The position numbers and the translations under genes are program-made. Below are positions 25,430 through 34,890 of a stretch of DNA of 64,000 nt, in pieces. The stretch is from JBCFAY01 sp038562375. GTDB taxonomy: Bacteria > Bacillota > Clostridia > Christensenellales > CAG-138. Location of the stretch: NCBI GenBank assembly GCA_038562375.1, contig JBCFAY010000007.1:94641-158640 (forward strand). The letters are read 5' to 3'. How positions within the stretch are numbered: position 1 is the first letter of the stretch; each line of letters starts with the position of its first letter. The notes under the pieces were generated by a model. That model was not told where the DNA came from. It saw only the letters and a list, made by a program, of their open reading frames with translations, and did not search any database.

Positions 25430-26302
25430 TCATACCCCGTCCCTGAGTATATGCGAGAGATTGTTGAATATGCTGGTGGCGACGCCCGGGTTGTTCATCG
25501 TATAAATATGAATTCCCTTGACGCCGTTGGCGATCAGATCGATGATCTGCTCCGTCGCGTAGGCGATGCCCGCCTGCTGCATCGCCAGAGGATGCTCACC
25601 GAAGCGGTCGATGATCGCCTTGAAGCGCGGCGGCAGCGCCGTGCCGGAAAGCTCGGTGATGCGCCGGATCTGTTTTGCGTTTGTCACCGGCATCACGCCC
25701 GCGATCACGGGAACCTTGACGCCCTTGGCGAGGATGCGATACAAAAAATTATAGAGCACGTTGTTGTCGAAGAACATCTGGGTCGTGAGGAAATCCACGC
25801 CGCTGTCCACCTTGAGCTTAAGATAGTCGATGTCCTTCTCCTTGTGCTCGGCCTCCACGTGCCCCTCGGGATAGCACGCGGCGCCGATGCAGAAGTCGCC
25901 GTATTGCTTCTTGATCTGATATACAAGCTCGTAGGCGTAGCGGTAATGCTGCGGGCTGAAGCCGTCGGCCGGCACGTCCCCGCGGAGCGCGAGCACGTTT
26001 TCGATGTTCTTATCCCGCAGTTTTTGGAGCAGCGCCTCGATATCGCTCTTGGTGGACGAAACGCATGTCAGATGCGCGAGCGCCGTCACGCCGAGCTCGT
26101 TTTCAAGCTCCTCGGCGATCTGAACGGTATAGGCCTCCGTGCTGCCGCCCGCGCCGTAGGTCACGCTCATAAAATCGGGGCGCAGAGCGGCGATGGCCGC
26201 CATCGTCGTGCGAACAGGCTCATAGCTCACGAGCTTTTTCGGAGGAAAAATCTCGCAGGATACGGTAACGCTTTTTTTGTCCAGCAAATCCTTGATCTTC
26301 AT
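25430..26302 (-). CDS. metF: 5,10-methylenetetrahydrofolate reductase
   Basis: The protein is 290 aa. The TIM-barrel sequence shows SCEIFPPKK, DFMSVTYGAGGS, LTCVSSTK, NVLALRGDVP, the acceptor loop CYPEGHVEA and DFLTTQMFFDN, all diagnostic of MetF. FAD-dependent, it makes 5-methyl-THF for methionine synthesis or the acetyl-CoA methyl branch. No zinc (MetV) partner is nearby. The ATG at 26302 has GGAAGGA in place; a longer frame to 26353 has no site. No SAM riboswitch was recognised in the leader (26303-26495). Confidence 0.93.
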   Translation of the reverse strand: MKIKDLLDKKSVTVSCEIFPPKKLVSYEPVRTTMAAIAALRPDFMSVTYGAGGSTEAYTVQIAEELENELGVTALAHLTCVSSTKSDIEALLQKLRDKNIENVLALRGDVPADGFSPQHYRYAYELVYQIKKQYGDFCIGAACYPEGHVEAEHKEKDIDYLKLKVDSGVDFLTTQMFFDNNVLYNFLYRILAKGVKVPVIAGVMPVTNAKQIRRITELSGTALPPRFKAIIDRFGEHPLAMQQAGIAYATEQIIDLIANGVKGIHIYTMNNPGVATSIFNNLSHILRDGV

Positions 26303-26432
26303 GCGCAGTCCTTCCCGGCTCCGGGCGCGACGCGGGGCCGTCTCACGGGCCAAGCCGTTTTGTTTCCATTATGATGGAATTGTTATATGGTAGCATAGTT
26401 TCACGCGCCGTTCAATAAGCGGAAACAGGATT

Positions 26433-26471
26433 CGGGCAATCCCTTGCGCCTTAGCATGAAAGGATTGCCCG
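26433..26471 (-). terminator. Inverted repeat downstream of the phosphofructokinase gene
   Basis: CGGGCAATCC (26433-26442) and GGATTGCCCG (26462-26471) are perfect arms with a 19-base loop. The T run is poor, so termination is probable, not certain. Confidence 0.45.
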
Positions 26472-26495
26472 GAACGGATCGGTTAAAGCCGCTGA

Positions 26496-27746
26496 TTACG
26501 CCTTTACTTTTTTAAGCCGCACGAAGCGCGGCAGGCCGTTCTCGTACTCGATGGGCGACGCTCCCTGGATCAGCGGCATCACATAGTCGAAGAACTGCTG
26601 ATTCAAACCGTTCCCGGCCTCGTTGATCCATTCGCGCGGGACCTTCTTCTCGGCGTTCGCGACCATCTGAAGATCGATCAGCTTGATGCCGCAGACATAG
26701 TTCCCGTCTTTATCGTAGGAACGCTCGAACGCGACCATCTTGTCCGTCAGGCCTTCGACGGCGTTCTCGACCGCCGCCTTGCCCGCCATAAAGGATTCCT
26801 GCACATCCGTTTCCGACGCGCAGTGAGCGGCGCAGCGCTGCAGGAGCGAGAATTCGATCCCGCGCACCTTGGTGCCGAGCTGCGCCTTCAAATAATTCGC
26901 GAGCACGCTCGCGAGCCCGCCCAGCTGCTTGTGCCCGAACGCGTCCACGCCGCAGGCGTCCATGGCGCCGTATTCGGCGATAAGCGTGCCGTCCTTGTCG
27001 TGGATGCCTTCGGATACCGCGACGATGCACTTACCGGTCTTTTCGTACACCGCGCGCACGTCGGAAAGGAACCTTTCCATATCCAAATCAATCTCGGGAA
27101 GGTATACAAGTTCCGGGCCCGCGCCCATCTTGGTCGCGATCGCGGCGGCGGCAGTCAGCCAGCCCGCGTGGCGGCCCATGATCTCCAGAACGCAGACCAT
27201 GCCGGTGTTGTAGACGCGCGCGTCATGGTGCAGCTCCATGCAGCTCGTGGCGATGTACTTCGCGGCCGAGCCGTAACCGGGGCAATGATCGGTGCCGTAC
27301 AGATCGTTGTCGATGGTCTTGGGAACGCCCATCACGCGGCACTCGTATCCGACGCGCTGCATGTACTTGGAGATCTTGTAGCAGGTATCCATCGAATCGT
27401 TCCCGCCGTTGTAGAAGAAGTACCTTACGTCGTACTTTCTGAAGATCTCGAGGACGCGCTTATACTCCGTGTCGTCGATTGCGGGATCCTTGAGCTTGTG
27501 CCGGCAGGAGCCCAGCGCCGAGGACGGCGTGCGCAGCATGAGCTTAAGCTCGTCTGCATCCTCCGCGCCCATGTCGTAGAGCACATCGTCGAGCACGCCG
27601 CGGATGCCGTGGGCGGCGCCGAACACCCTCGTGATGTCGGGATGATCGAGCGCGGTGCGGATCACACCGTACGCGCTCGCGTTGATGACCGACGTCGGCC
27701 CGCCGGACTGCCCGATAATGCACGCTCCCCTGAGTGCTTTCGCCAT
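26496..27746 (-). CDS. 6-phosphofructokinase, PPi-type signature
   Basis: The protein is 416 aa with PFKA fold motifs IGQSGGPTSVINAS, GGNDSMDT (114-121) and GVPKTIDND (140-148), EIMGRHAGWL and SEGIHDKDG. Asp117 after GGN and Lys143 in PKTIDND are the residue pair known for pyrophosphate-dependent PFKs (ATP enzymes have Gly at both). The enzyme would phosphorylate fructose-6-phosphate reversibly with PPi. The ATG at 27746 has AAGGGGG eight bases before it. It stands in its own minus-strand unit. Confidence 0.88.
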   Translation of the reverse strand: MAKALRGACIIGQSGGPTSVINASAYGVIRTALDHPDITRVFGAAHGIRGVLDDVLYDMGAEDADELKLMLRTPSSALGSCRHKLKDPAIDDTEYKRVLEIFRKYDVRYFFYNGGNDSMDTCYKISKYMQRVGYECRVMGVPKTIDNDLYGTDHCPGYGSAAKYIATSCMELHHDARVYNTGMVCVLEIMGRHAGWLTAAAAIATKMGAGPELVYLPEIDLDMERFLSDVRAVYEKTGKCIVAVSEGIHDKDGTLIAEYGAMDACGVDAFGHKQLGGLASVLANYLKAQLGTKVRGIEFSLLQRCAAHCASETDVQESFMAGKAAVENAVEGLTDKMVAFERSYDKDGNYVCGIKLIDLQMVANAEKKVPREWINEAGNGLNQQFFDYVMPLIQGASPIEYENGLPRFVRLKKVKA

Positions 27747-27806
27747 AAACAATCCCCCTTGCACCAATTATTAAAACGGCGTCGGCTCAAAGCCTCTCCC
27801 GCTCCA

Positions 27807-28556
27807 TTACTCGAGGATGATCCCGACGGGGCAATGATCGCTGCCCATGATATCGGCATAGATGACGCTCTCGCGAATCTTCTCTTTAAGCCTGTCCGAG
27901 CAGAGAAAATAGTCGATTCTCCACCCTGCGTTGTTCGCGCGCGCAGAGTACATATAGCTCCACCACGTGTACGCGCCCAGGCGGTCCGGATACAGGTGGC
28001 GGAACGTATCGATAAAGCCCGCGCCGAGCAGCTCCGTCATCTTCTTTCGCTCCTGGTCGGTAAAGCCGGCGTTCATACGGTTGGACTTTGGGTTCTTAAG
28101 ATCGATCTCGGTATGCGCGACGTTGAGGTCGCCGCATACGACGACAGGCTTTATTGCGTCGAGGCTGCAAAGGTACGCCCTAAACGCGTCCTCCCAGCCC
28201 ATGCGGAAAGGCAGCCGCACAAGCTCGCGCTGCGAGTTGGGAGAATACGCGTTGACGAAATAGAATTCGTCGAATTCGAGCGTGATCACCCGCCCTTCGT
28301 TGTCGTACCCGCCTTCAAAATCATAGCTCACCGACAGCGGCGTTTTTTTCGTAAACACCGCCGTGCCGGAATACCCTTTTTTAAGGGCGCTGTTCCAATA
28401 TTGTTCGTAGCCCGGCAGCCAAAGATCGATCTGGTCGGGCTGTACCTTTGTTTCCTGCAGCGCGAACAAATCCGCGTCCTCGGCCTGAAAGAAGTCCGTA
28501 AACCCCTTGCCCATCACGGCGCGCAGGCCGTTGACATTCCATGAAATCAGCTTCAT
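27807..28556 (-). CDS. exoA: Exodeoxyribonuclease III / AP endonuclease
   Basis: The protein is 249 aa. It has the ExoA pattern: MKLISWNVNGLRA, LFALQETKVQ (metal Glu), GYSGTAVFTKK, the CGDLNVAH catalytic Asp/Asn loop, WRIDYFLCS and final GSDHCPVG with the catalytic His. It cleaves at abasic sites in base-excision repair. The start codon overlaps the stop of the nucleoside kinase gene (ATGA, 28553-28556), and AGGGGGAA lies upstream, so both are in one transcript. The first 98 codons of the longest frame are inside the upstream gene and not real. Confidence 0.93.
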   Translation of the reverse strand: MKLISWNVNGLRAVMGKGFTDFFQAEDADLFALQETKVQPDQIDLWLPGYEQYWNSALKKGYSGTAVFTKKTPLSVSYDFEGGYDNEGRVITLEFDEFYFVNAYSPNSQRELVRLPFRMGWEDAFRAYLCSLDAIKPVVVCGDLNVAHTEIDLKNPKSNRMNAGFTDQERKKMTELLGAGFIDTFRHLYPDRLGAYTWWSYMYSARANNAGWRIDYFLCSDRLKEKIRESVIYADIMGSDHCPVGIILE

Positions 28557-30229
28557 TTCTTCCCCCTGTTCGGATCGCAGTAAAATGTGTTTCCGCCGAT
28601 GAATTCGCGCAGTATGGACGTGGGCGGGATGTCCGCCTCGATGTCCGCGTCGACGACATAATTGAGGAACTTGATGATGCTGCGCGCCTGCATGTAGACC
28701 GGGCTTTCCCGGTCGACCTCCAAAAGCAGCGGATATACGTATTTTTTGAGCACCGCGAGCTCGTAGACAAGCGTGGTGTTGAATATGAAATTCGATTGCT
28801 CCTGATAGGGGAAAATCCATGTTTCCTCGCCGCGCCGCACCGAAGGCCACATGGCGAGCGTCGTCGCGAGCGCGGTGTTGCGGGTCTGGTGATCCCGCAC
28901 GAGGCGGCGGAGGAGCCTGATATCCGTCGTCCGGATGCGGTTATGGTCGTCGAGGTTGAGCGTGGTGAGCGCGCTCACATACACGCGGTAGATCGCCTCG
29001 CGCGGGATCGACGAGGTGATCATCCTTTCATTGAGCCCGTGGATGCCCTCTACGATCAGCGGCTCGTCGGCGCTTACCTTAAGCAGGCGGCACTGGGGGG
29101 CGCGCGCCCCCACCGTGAAATCGAACTGCGGAACCTCCACCTCGTCGCCCTTTAAAAGCGCCTCCAGATCCTGATTGAAACGGGAAATATCGAGCGTATC
29201 GATGTGTTCAAAGTCGCGCTCGCCCTTTTCGTTGAGCGGGATCTGCTCCCGGTCGAGATAATAATCGTCCAGCGAGAGCATGACGGGCCGCTTGCCGAGT
29301 ACGCGCAGCTGCGTCGCCAGGCGGTTCGCGCTGGTCGTCTTCCCCGAGGAGGAGGGGCCGGCGACCATCACGGCGCGCGCTCTGCGGCTCACGATATGAT
29401 CCGCGAGCTGCGCGTAGGTGCGCTCGTGCAAGGCCTCGTTGATGCGCACAAGCTCGCGCACGGAGCCGCCCAGCACCATCTCGTTGAGGTCCGCCACGGA
29501 ATCGCAGTGCATCAGATTGTTCCAGCGGTCGCTCCTGCGGAATACTTCCGCAATCTTAGGCTTGTGGTGATACGTCGCGGTTTCATCCGGAGCGTCCGCA
29601 CGCGGCATGAGCATCACGAGCGCGCCGATGAGCGGCTTGAGCTTCATCGCGCTCACATATCCGGTGGAGGGTGCGAGCTCGCCGTAGAAATAATCGAGGT
29701 ATCCCTCGGCGGTGTAGACATCGAAATAACTGAACTTTCTCCACTTAAGAAGCCTGACCTTATCGATTTGACCGTCGTTCTCAAAGAATTCGACGGCGTC
29801 CTTGATGTCGAGCCTGCGCCGCACCAGCGGGAGGTCGAGCGCGGCGATCCGGTGGCACTCGATTTCGAGCGCATGCACGTCCGCGTGCGTGAGCGCCGGG
29901 GTTTTATCCACGGTGATGTAGATCCCGGCGTCGAGCGCGTAGCAGACCTTGATCTTCGCACCGGGGAAAAGCCTTCGCGCGGCGAGCAGCAGCACGAACT
30001 GCGCGGTGTATTCGTACACGCGCCTGCCCGCATCCTCGCAATAGTACAGAAGCTTTATGGAGACCTCGTGATGCGGCGTGTAGCGAAGGCTGTAGACCTC
30101 GCCGCCGATCTGCGCGGCAAGCGGCCGCATACTCAGCTTCTCCCCCTCGAGGCCGAGCTTGAGGATGGCCGCGTAAATGTTCTCGCCCTCGCGGATTTCA
30201 ACCGGTTGCCCATCGATCGTTAAACGCAT
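28553..30229 (-). CDS. Uridine kinase-like nucleoside kinase with ThrRS-like N-terminal region
   Basis: The protein is 558 aa. The first 60 residues resemble a TGS-like domain, and residues 60-240 the threonyl-tRNA synthetase editing-domain-like part found in this family. The kinase domain has Walker A GPSSSGKTT (291-299), LSLDDYYLDREQIPLNEKGERDFEHIDTLD and VEGIHGLNE. The substrate is likely a pyrimidine nucleoside, but the family is poorly characterised. The ATG at 30229 has AAAGGGG six bases upstream. It overlaps exoA by four bases. Confidence 0.85.
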   Translation of the reverse strand: MRLTIDGQPVEIREGENIYAAILKLGLEGEKLSMRPLAAQIGGEVYSLRYTPHHEVSIKLLYYCEDAGRRVYEYTAQFVLLLAARRLFPGAKIKVCYALDAGIYITVDKTPALTHADVHALEIECHRIAALDLPLVRRRLDIKDAVEFFENDGQIDKVRLLKWRKFSYFDVYTAEGYLDYFYGELAPSTGYVSAMKLKPLIGALVMLMPRADAPDETATYHHKPKIAEVFRRSDRWNNLMHCDSVADLNEMVLGGSVRELVRINEALHERTYAQLADHIVSRRARAVMVAGPSSSGKTTSANRLATQLRVLGKRPVMLSLDDYYLDREQIPLNEKGERDFEHIDTLDISRFNQDLEALLKGDEVEVPQFDFTVGARAPQCRLLKVSADEPLIVEGIHGLNERMITSSIPREAIYRVYVSALTTLNLDDHNRIRTTDIRLLRRLVRDHQTRNTALATTLAMWPSVRRGEETWIFPYQEQSNFIFNTTLVYELAVLKKYVYPLLLEVDRESPVYMQARSIIKFLNYVVDADIEADIPPTSILREFIGGNTFYCDPNRGKK

Positions 30230-30332
30230 CGCAACCCCTTTCTGCATCGATACGAACAGCCGTCCGTTCCGCTTGGGCGACGGCCGTTCCCCCGCGCGTA
30301 ACGCGCGCAGACGGAACCAACCCCGGGGTAAA

Positions 30333-32111
30333 TCAAAGCTGATGCTGCGCCTTGGGGCCGGAAGGCGCTTCCACAGCATCCATGATCAGCTGCGTGTTGT
30401 TGAGCTTGTAGTACTCCCCGCCGAGCGCCATCAGTGTATCGTGCGTGCCGCGCTCGCGGATGCCCTGATCGTCGATCACAATGATCTCGTCGGCGCCCCG
30501 CACGGTCGAAAGCCGGTGCGCGATCACCAGCGTCGTGCGCCCGGCGCTAAGGCGCGTGAGCGCCGCGCTGATGCGCGCTTCCGTCGCCGCGTCGAGCGCG
30601 GAGGTCGCCTCGTCGAGTATGAGGATCGCGGGGTTCTTCAGGAAGATGCGGGCGATCGAAATCCGCTGCTTCTGCCCGCCTGAGAGCATCGTCCCGCGTT
30701 CGCCTACCACGGTATCATACCCATTGGGCATCGCCATGATATCCTCGTGAATCTCCGCGGCCTTCGCCGCGGCGACGATCTCTTCCTCCGTCGCCGAGAG
30801 CCTGCCGTAGCGGATGTTTTCGCGCACCGTATCCGCGAAAAGGAACACGTCCTGCGCGACGATGCCGATGTGCGAGCGGAGCGAACGCAGCGTCACATCC
30901 CTTATATCCATCCCGTCGATGCGGATGCTGCCGCCGTCGATTTCGTAATAGCGCGGGATCAGATGGCAAAGCGTGGTCTTCCCGCCGCCCGAAGGGCCGA
31001 CGAGCGCAAGCGTCTCGCCCGGGTGCACCGTGAGGTTGATATCGCTTAAAACCTTGACGTTATCGTCATAGCTGAAGGTGACGTTTTCAAAGCGGATCTC
31101 CCCGACGATATTTTTAAGCTCCTTTGCACCCGGCGCGTCGGTGATGTCCGGCGGGGTGTCCAAAAGCTCGCAGAAGCGCGAAAAACCCGCCATGCCCTGC
31201 GCGAAGGACTCGGAGAACGTCGCGAGCCTTCTTATCGGCGCTATAAAGGTGCTCACGAACAGCGAAAACGTAATGAATACCACGAGGTCCATCTCGCCGC
31301 GCATGATCAAAAACCCGCCGACCGCTAAAACGAGCACGTTGAGCATTGCGGTCAAAAACTCCGTCCCGGACGAGAAAAAGCCGAGCGCGCGATAAAACTC
31401 CCGCTTGGAGTGCACAAACCTCTCGTTCCCTTCCCGGAACTTCTCGATCTCATAGTCCTCGTTCGTAAAAGCCTTCGCGACGCGCGCGCCGGAGATGGAG
31501 CTTTCGATGCCGGCGTTGATCTGCGCGGTGCGCTCCTTGACCTTGCGGGAGGCGCGGCTCATGCGCTTGCGCTGGAGCACCATAAACAGCAGCACCAGCG
31601 GCATCGCAACGACCAGCACGAGCGCGAGCTGCCACTTCATGACGAACATCGCGACCGACGCGCCTACGAGCGTGAGCGCGGAAATAAACAAGTCCTCCGG
31701 GCCGTGGTGCGCAAGCTCCGTCACCTCGAACAGGTCGTTCGTGCAGCGCGAGATCAGATACCCCGTGCGCGAGGTATCGTAGAAGCGGAACGAGAGGCTC
31801 TGCAGATGCGTGAAGATGTCCCGCCGCATATCCGCCTCGATGCGCACGCCGAGCTGATGGCCTAGATACGTCACGACATACACCATGCCGGACCGGAGCG
31901 CATACGCGGCCACGACGATCGCGATCAAAACATAAAAAGCCTGGAACAGGCTATTGGGCAGCAATGAGGAGATCGCATACCGGGATACAAGAGGATATGC
32001 GACGTCGATGCCGGCCATACATACCGCGCACGCCATGTCCAATAAAAACATGGGCATATGGGGCCTGTAATACCGTATAAACCGTCTAAGAACATGCCGT
32101 TCCCGCTGCAT
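30333..32111 (-). CDS. ABC transporter, MsbA/LmrA-like half exporter
   Basis: The protein is 592 aa. It has six transmembrane helices (up to about residue 310) and an ABC domain with Walker A GPSGGGKTT, Q-loop VAQDVFLF, signature LSGGQKQR, Walker B LILDEATSA and H-loop IAHRLS. It is probably a homodimeric exporter of lipid or drug-like molecules; no partner lies nearby. GGGAG is five bases before the ATG. It is distinct from the paired half-transporters at 10-13.7 kb. Confidence 0.88.
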   Translation of the reverse strand: MQRERHVLRRFIRYYRPHMPMFLLDMACAVCMAGIDVAYPLVSRYAISSLLPNSLFQAFYVLIAIVVAAYALRSGMVYVVTYLGHQLGVRIEADMRRDIFTHLQSLSFRFYDTSRTGYLISRCTNDLFEVTELAHHGPEDLFISALTLVGASVAMFVMKWQLALVLVVAMPLVLLFMVLQRKRMSRASRKVKERTAQINAGIESSISGARVAKAFTNEDYEIEKFREGNERFVHSKREFYRALGFFSSGTEFLTAMLNVLVLAVGGFLIMRGEMDLVVFITFSLFVSTFIAPIRRLATFSESFAQGMAGFSRFCELLDTPPDITDAPGAKELKNIVGEIRFENVTFSYDDNVKVLSDINLTVHPGETLALVGPSGGGKTTLCHLIPRYYEIDGGSIRIDGMDIRDVTLRSLRSHIGIVAQDVFLFADTVRENIRYGRLSATEEEIVAAAKAAEIHEDIMAMPNGYDTVVGERGTMLSGGQKQRISIARIFLKNPAILILDEATSALDAATEARISAALTRLSAGRTTLVIAHRLSTVRGADEIIVIDDQGIRERGTHDTLMALGGEYYKLNNTQLIMDAVEAPSGPKAQHQL

Positions 32112-32241
32112 GAAAACTCCCGTTGACGCGAAAGGGCGCGCCCGTTTCGATTAAAAATTTGAATTCTTTCCTTATCATATCAAATTGAGTACCCTAAAAC
32201 AACTGTGCGCTTGCCTGCCCGCGGTTTTTGCGTTTTGCGGC

Positions 32242-32274
32242 AAAAAACGGGGCGGAGCCTTTCGGCCCGCCCCG
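32242..32274 (-). terminator. Terminator of the sigma/SH3 operon
   Basis: CGGGGCGG (32248-32255) pairs with CCGCCCCG (32267-32274), with GCC/GGC further in; on the minus strand a run of six T residues (32247-32242) follows. Confidence 0.85.
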
Positions 32275-32289
32275 CGCGCAACGCTGAAA

Positions 32290-33189
32290 TCAGTTTTTAA
32301 CAATAACCACGCATTTCGCCCATTCCGTAAGATATTTCCCGTACACGAACGCCGTGCGGTTGTAAAAACCGATCTTGACCCAGCGTCCGCTTTTGCCCAT
32401 GTACTCCACCGCCTCGCCCGCTTCGAGCGTCCCGAGCGCTTCATACAGCGCGCCCGCGCCCGCGCGCACGCTCACCGGGACCGTCGCGTACAGGAGCTTC
32501 CCGGGCTCGGGTTTTTCAAAGCCGAGATACTCCGAATACACATAGGCGATGCTTCCGGCGGGCTCGTAGGGATCATACAGGCATTTGGTCCATTTCCCGC
32601 TCTCGCCGAGGTACTCCACAGTTCCGCCCCTCGGCAGCTCGTTGGTAATAGGATATTTCGTGCCCGGCCCCGATCGCACATAGACCGGCTCCGTAGCGTA
32701 GAGCGTGAGCACGCCCGGCGGATGAAGCTTGAATTCGCCGGAGGCGTAGCCCCACGCGCCCGTTTCCTCATCCTGCATCCGCCAGAGCAGGCGGTATTCT
32801 CCGGGCACGGGCGCATAAAGCCCAAAGCCGCTCTTGAGATTGCAGTCGAAGTCCTCCATCGCGTTGGCGGCGAGCAGCAGCCCTATCATCGGATAAGCAA
32901 TATTCGGGTCCTCCGGCAGGGCATACCATTTCCCGTCGATCTTCCGCTCCACGCTGAATTTGATCCCGAAGGAGTATCCATGGGAGGTGTAGTTTATAAG
33001 CGTCACCTTGGTAGGGAGCTCGTCGGTCGGGTAGGAGCTCATGCCGAAATTGACGCTCACGCCTTTTAAAATCTGCTTTGCGCTTACCTTGCTCCTTGCG
33101 AGGTTCGAATCCCCGCTGAAAGCCAGGGACTGGGAGGCGAACGCGGCCAGCATCAATATGCACAGAACGGCGGATAGGAATCTTTTCAT
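32290..33189 (-). CDS. Secreted protein with bacterial SH3 domains
   Basis: The protein is 299 aa. The signal peptide is KRFLSAVLCILMLAAFASQSLAF. A domain of about 130 residues follows (NYTSHGYSFGIKFSVERKIDGKWYALPE, resembling bacterial intracellular-proteinase-inhibitor-type beta sandwiches). Two SH3b repeats then read YATEPVYVRSGPGTKYPI...GGTVEYLGESGKWTK and YATVPVSVRAGAGALYEA...AVEYMGKSGRWVKI. It probably binds cell wall peptides at the surface. The start at 33189 overlaps the anti-sigma stop (ATGA). It is the last gene of the sigma operon and a plausible effector. Confidence 0.8.
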   Translation of the reverse strand: MKRFLSAVLCILMLAAFASQSLAFSGDSNLARSKVSAKQILKGVSVNFGMSSYPTDELPTKVTLINYTSHGYSFGIKFSVERKIDGKWYALPEDPNIAYPMIGLLLAANAMEDFDCNLKSGFGLYAPVPGEYRLLWRMQDEETGAWGYASGEFKLHPPGVLTLYATEPVYVRSGPGTKYPITNELPRGGTVEYLGESGKWTKCLYDPYEPAGSIAYVYSEYLGFEKPEPGKLLYATVPVSVRAGAGALYEALGTLEAGEAVEYMGKSGRWVKIGFYNRTAFVYGKYLTEWAKCVVIVKN

Positions 33190-34082
33190 GGGACCACCTC
33201 CGATAGATATTCGCTGAACACATAGGCTTTCTTGTTCCCGAATTCGATCTGCGACCAGTTTCCGATGCTTCCGGTGCATTTGACCGTCTCGCCCGCCGAA
33301 AGCTCGTAGAGGACCGCCGAATCCTCGCGCGAGCAGGGCAGCGCGCGCACGTTGACCGGCTCCGTGGCGTAAAGCGTTACCGGAGCATATTCCGGGACGA
33401 CCTCGGGCATCTCGAACAAATAGGCGTTAAAGGCATAGGCGATGCCGCCTTTCCATTCGAGAATCGCCCAGCTGCCGCAGATGCCCACCTTTGTGACGCA
33501 TTGCCCCGCGTAGAGCTGCGCAAGCTCCTTTGCGGCGGTCTTGGGGCCTTCCCGCACCACCAGATCGCCCACGATCGGGTAGACGCGCACGGGCTCGAGC
33601 GATTGCGGCACGCCGTTGTTGCCTGAAACGGCGTCGGGGTTCTTGATATCCGGCGGCTTGGCAAGCGGCGGGAACAGCATGATTTCGGACTTCTGTGCGC
33701 CGTCCGGCTCCAAAAGGGCGTATTGGTTGGTGTTCATCATGCGCACGAGCGCCGCGCCGTTTTCGCCGTGCGGCTCATCGAGCTCATAGACGGCGCCCGC
33801 AATGTTCACCTGATTGCCCAGCGCCACATACGTTTTGCCGTCCACCACGACGGTTTCGGCGAGCACCGGCACCGCGAGGGCAAGCGCGAGCACCGGAATT
33901 GCAACGATCGCCGCCGCACGCCGGAACCTCCGGCCAAAAAACGCGTGCGCACAGATATCCACGCGCTTTTTCGCATTCGCCGCAGCGAGTATTTGATCCC
34001 GAAAGCCCTCGAGCATAAGCTCCGCCGTCTTTCCCCGGGCGGCGGCCCTTAAAACATCATCGATGTTCTGCTGTTGCGTCAA
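33186..34082 (-). CDS. Membrane protein with anti-sigma-like N-terminus and SH3 domains
   Basis: The protein is 298 aa. A cytoplasmic part (1-54) with DDVLRAAARGKTAELMLEGFRDQIL is followed by one membrane segment (about 56-75), then an extracytoplasmic region with two SH3b-like repeats (RVYPIVGDLVVREGP..., LYATEPVNVRALPC...). Its start lies 26 bases inside the sigma-factor gene, the arrangement usual for anti-sigma factors. It could sense wall state through the SH3 part and hold the sigma factor. No zinc-binding HxxxCxxC motif is seen. Confidence 0.7.
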   Translation of the reverse strand: MTQQQNIDDVLRAAARGKTAELMLEGFRDQILAAANAKKRVDICAHAFFGRRFRRAAAIVAIPVLALALAVPVLAETVVVDGKTYVALGNQVNIAGAVYELDEPHGENGAALVRMMNTNQYALLEPDGAQKSEIMLFPPLAKPPDIKNPDAVSGNNGVPQSLEPVRVYPIVGDLVVREGPKTAAKELAQLYAGQCVTKVGICGSWAILEWKGGIAYAFNAYLFEMPEVVPEYAPVTLYATEPVNVRALPCSREDSAVLYELSAGETVKCTGSIGNWSQIEFGNKKAYVFSEYLSEVVP

Positions 34083-34608
34083 CTCCGTTCACCTCCGTTT
34101 CCCGGCCAAGGCTTGCGCCCAGCATCGCCCGCGCCCGCGTCAGGCGCGAGCGGTATGTTCCTTCGTTGACCCTGAGCGCTTTTGCCCCGTCCCTCGTCGA
34201 AAGCTCCGCGAAATAATGCAGTATGATCGGATCGCGATAGATGGCGGGAAGGGCGTTCAGTTCCCGCCAGACCGTGCGGGAAAGCTCCCCTTGCTCCAGA
34301 ACTTCCTCCGGCATCCCCGACATGTCCATATCCCGCGCTCCGGCGGGCGGTTCGCCCAATTCCAGCGGGCGTTCATGCCGCAGCCGGTCGATCGCCGCGT
34401 TGCGGGCGCACTTAAAAAGCCAGCTCTTCTGCTGCCTTGATCCGAGCGCGCAGACGGAATCTCCGCGCTCGAGCGCCTTAAGGAATACCGTTTGCATCAG
34501 CTCCATCGCCGCGTGATGCTCATGGATCACGCCGTACGTCGTCCAATACACCATCGCGGCGTATTGGGCGTACATGGCATCAAACCCCTTGTGCAAACCC
34601 CATGCCAT
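34057..34608 (-). CDS. ECF-type RNA polymerase sigma factor
   Basis: The protein is 183 aa with region 2 (FDAMYAQYAAMVYWTTYGVIHEHHAAMELMQTVFLKAL, KSWLFKCARNAAIDRLR) and region 4 (ALPAIYRDPIILHYFAELSTRDGAKALRVNEGTYRSRLTRAR). It is a group 4 sigma factor controlled by the overlapping downstream gene. Start: ATG 34608 touches AAAGG, which is too close; ATG 34575 has AAGGGG nine bases upstream and would give 172 aa. I list the longer form because it keeps the first helix whole. No promoter could be assigned. Confidence 0.82.
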   Translation of the reverse strand: MAWGLHKGFDAMYAQYAAMVYWTTYGVIHEHHAAMELMQTVFLKALERGDSVCALGSRQQKSWLFKCARNAAIDRLRHERPLELGEPPAGARDMDMSGMPEEVLEQGELSRTVWRELNALPAIYRDPIILHYFAELSTRDGAKALRVNEGTYRSRLTRARAMLGASLGRETEVNGVDATAEHR

Positions 34609-34756
34609 CCTTTATCGTCATTGAGAGGTACCGCTCACATGCTTATTATTATAACGAAGAACCCGTCCTGTTTGCTGCATATAAAACTATTTTGTGGGAA
34701 TTTCGATCCATTCCATCCTTCGCAGCCTCTAAGCCTGTGCGCAGGATGATTGCAGG

Positions 34757-34786
34757 TTGAAGGATACGCCCGTCCTATGCGATAAT
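34757..34786 (+). promoter_or_regulatory. Possible promoter of the ADP-ribosylglycohydrolase operon
   Basis: TTGAAG (34757-34762), 18 bases, GATAAT (34781-34786). The leader to 34891 is about 100 bases. Confidence 0.4.
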
Positions 34787-34890
34787 AGGATCGACACTTA
34801 TTCTGCAAACTCGCCGCTTCCCTCTCATTCTCCGATGCCGCCTCAAACGGGATTCCGCCTATAAGCAGATCAAAGCGGAAAGGATACAGG

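Noticed and set aside
26303..26495. SAM riboswitch upstream of metF
   Set aside because: No matching core elements; the leader is short and holds a terminator-like repeat of the neighbour.
26823..28544. 573-codon open frame on the plus strand
   Set aside because: Runs antisense through phosphofructokinase and exoA; no motif or ribosome site.
30333..32111. Assigning the MsbA-like exporter to the sigma/SH3 operon or the kinase operon
   Set aside because: It has its own ribosome site, gaps of 103 and 178 bases on its two sides and a terminator upstream; no functional link is evident.
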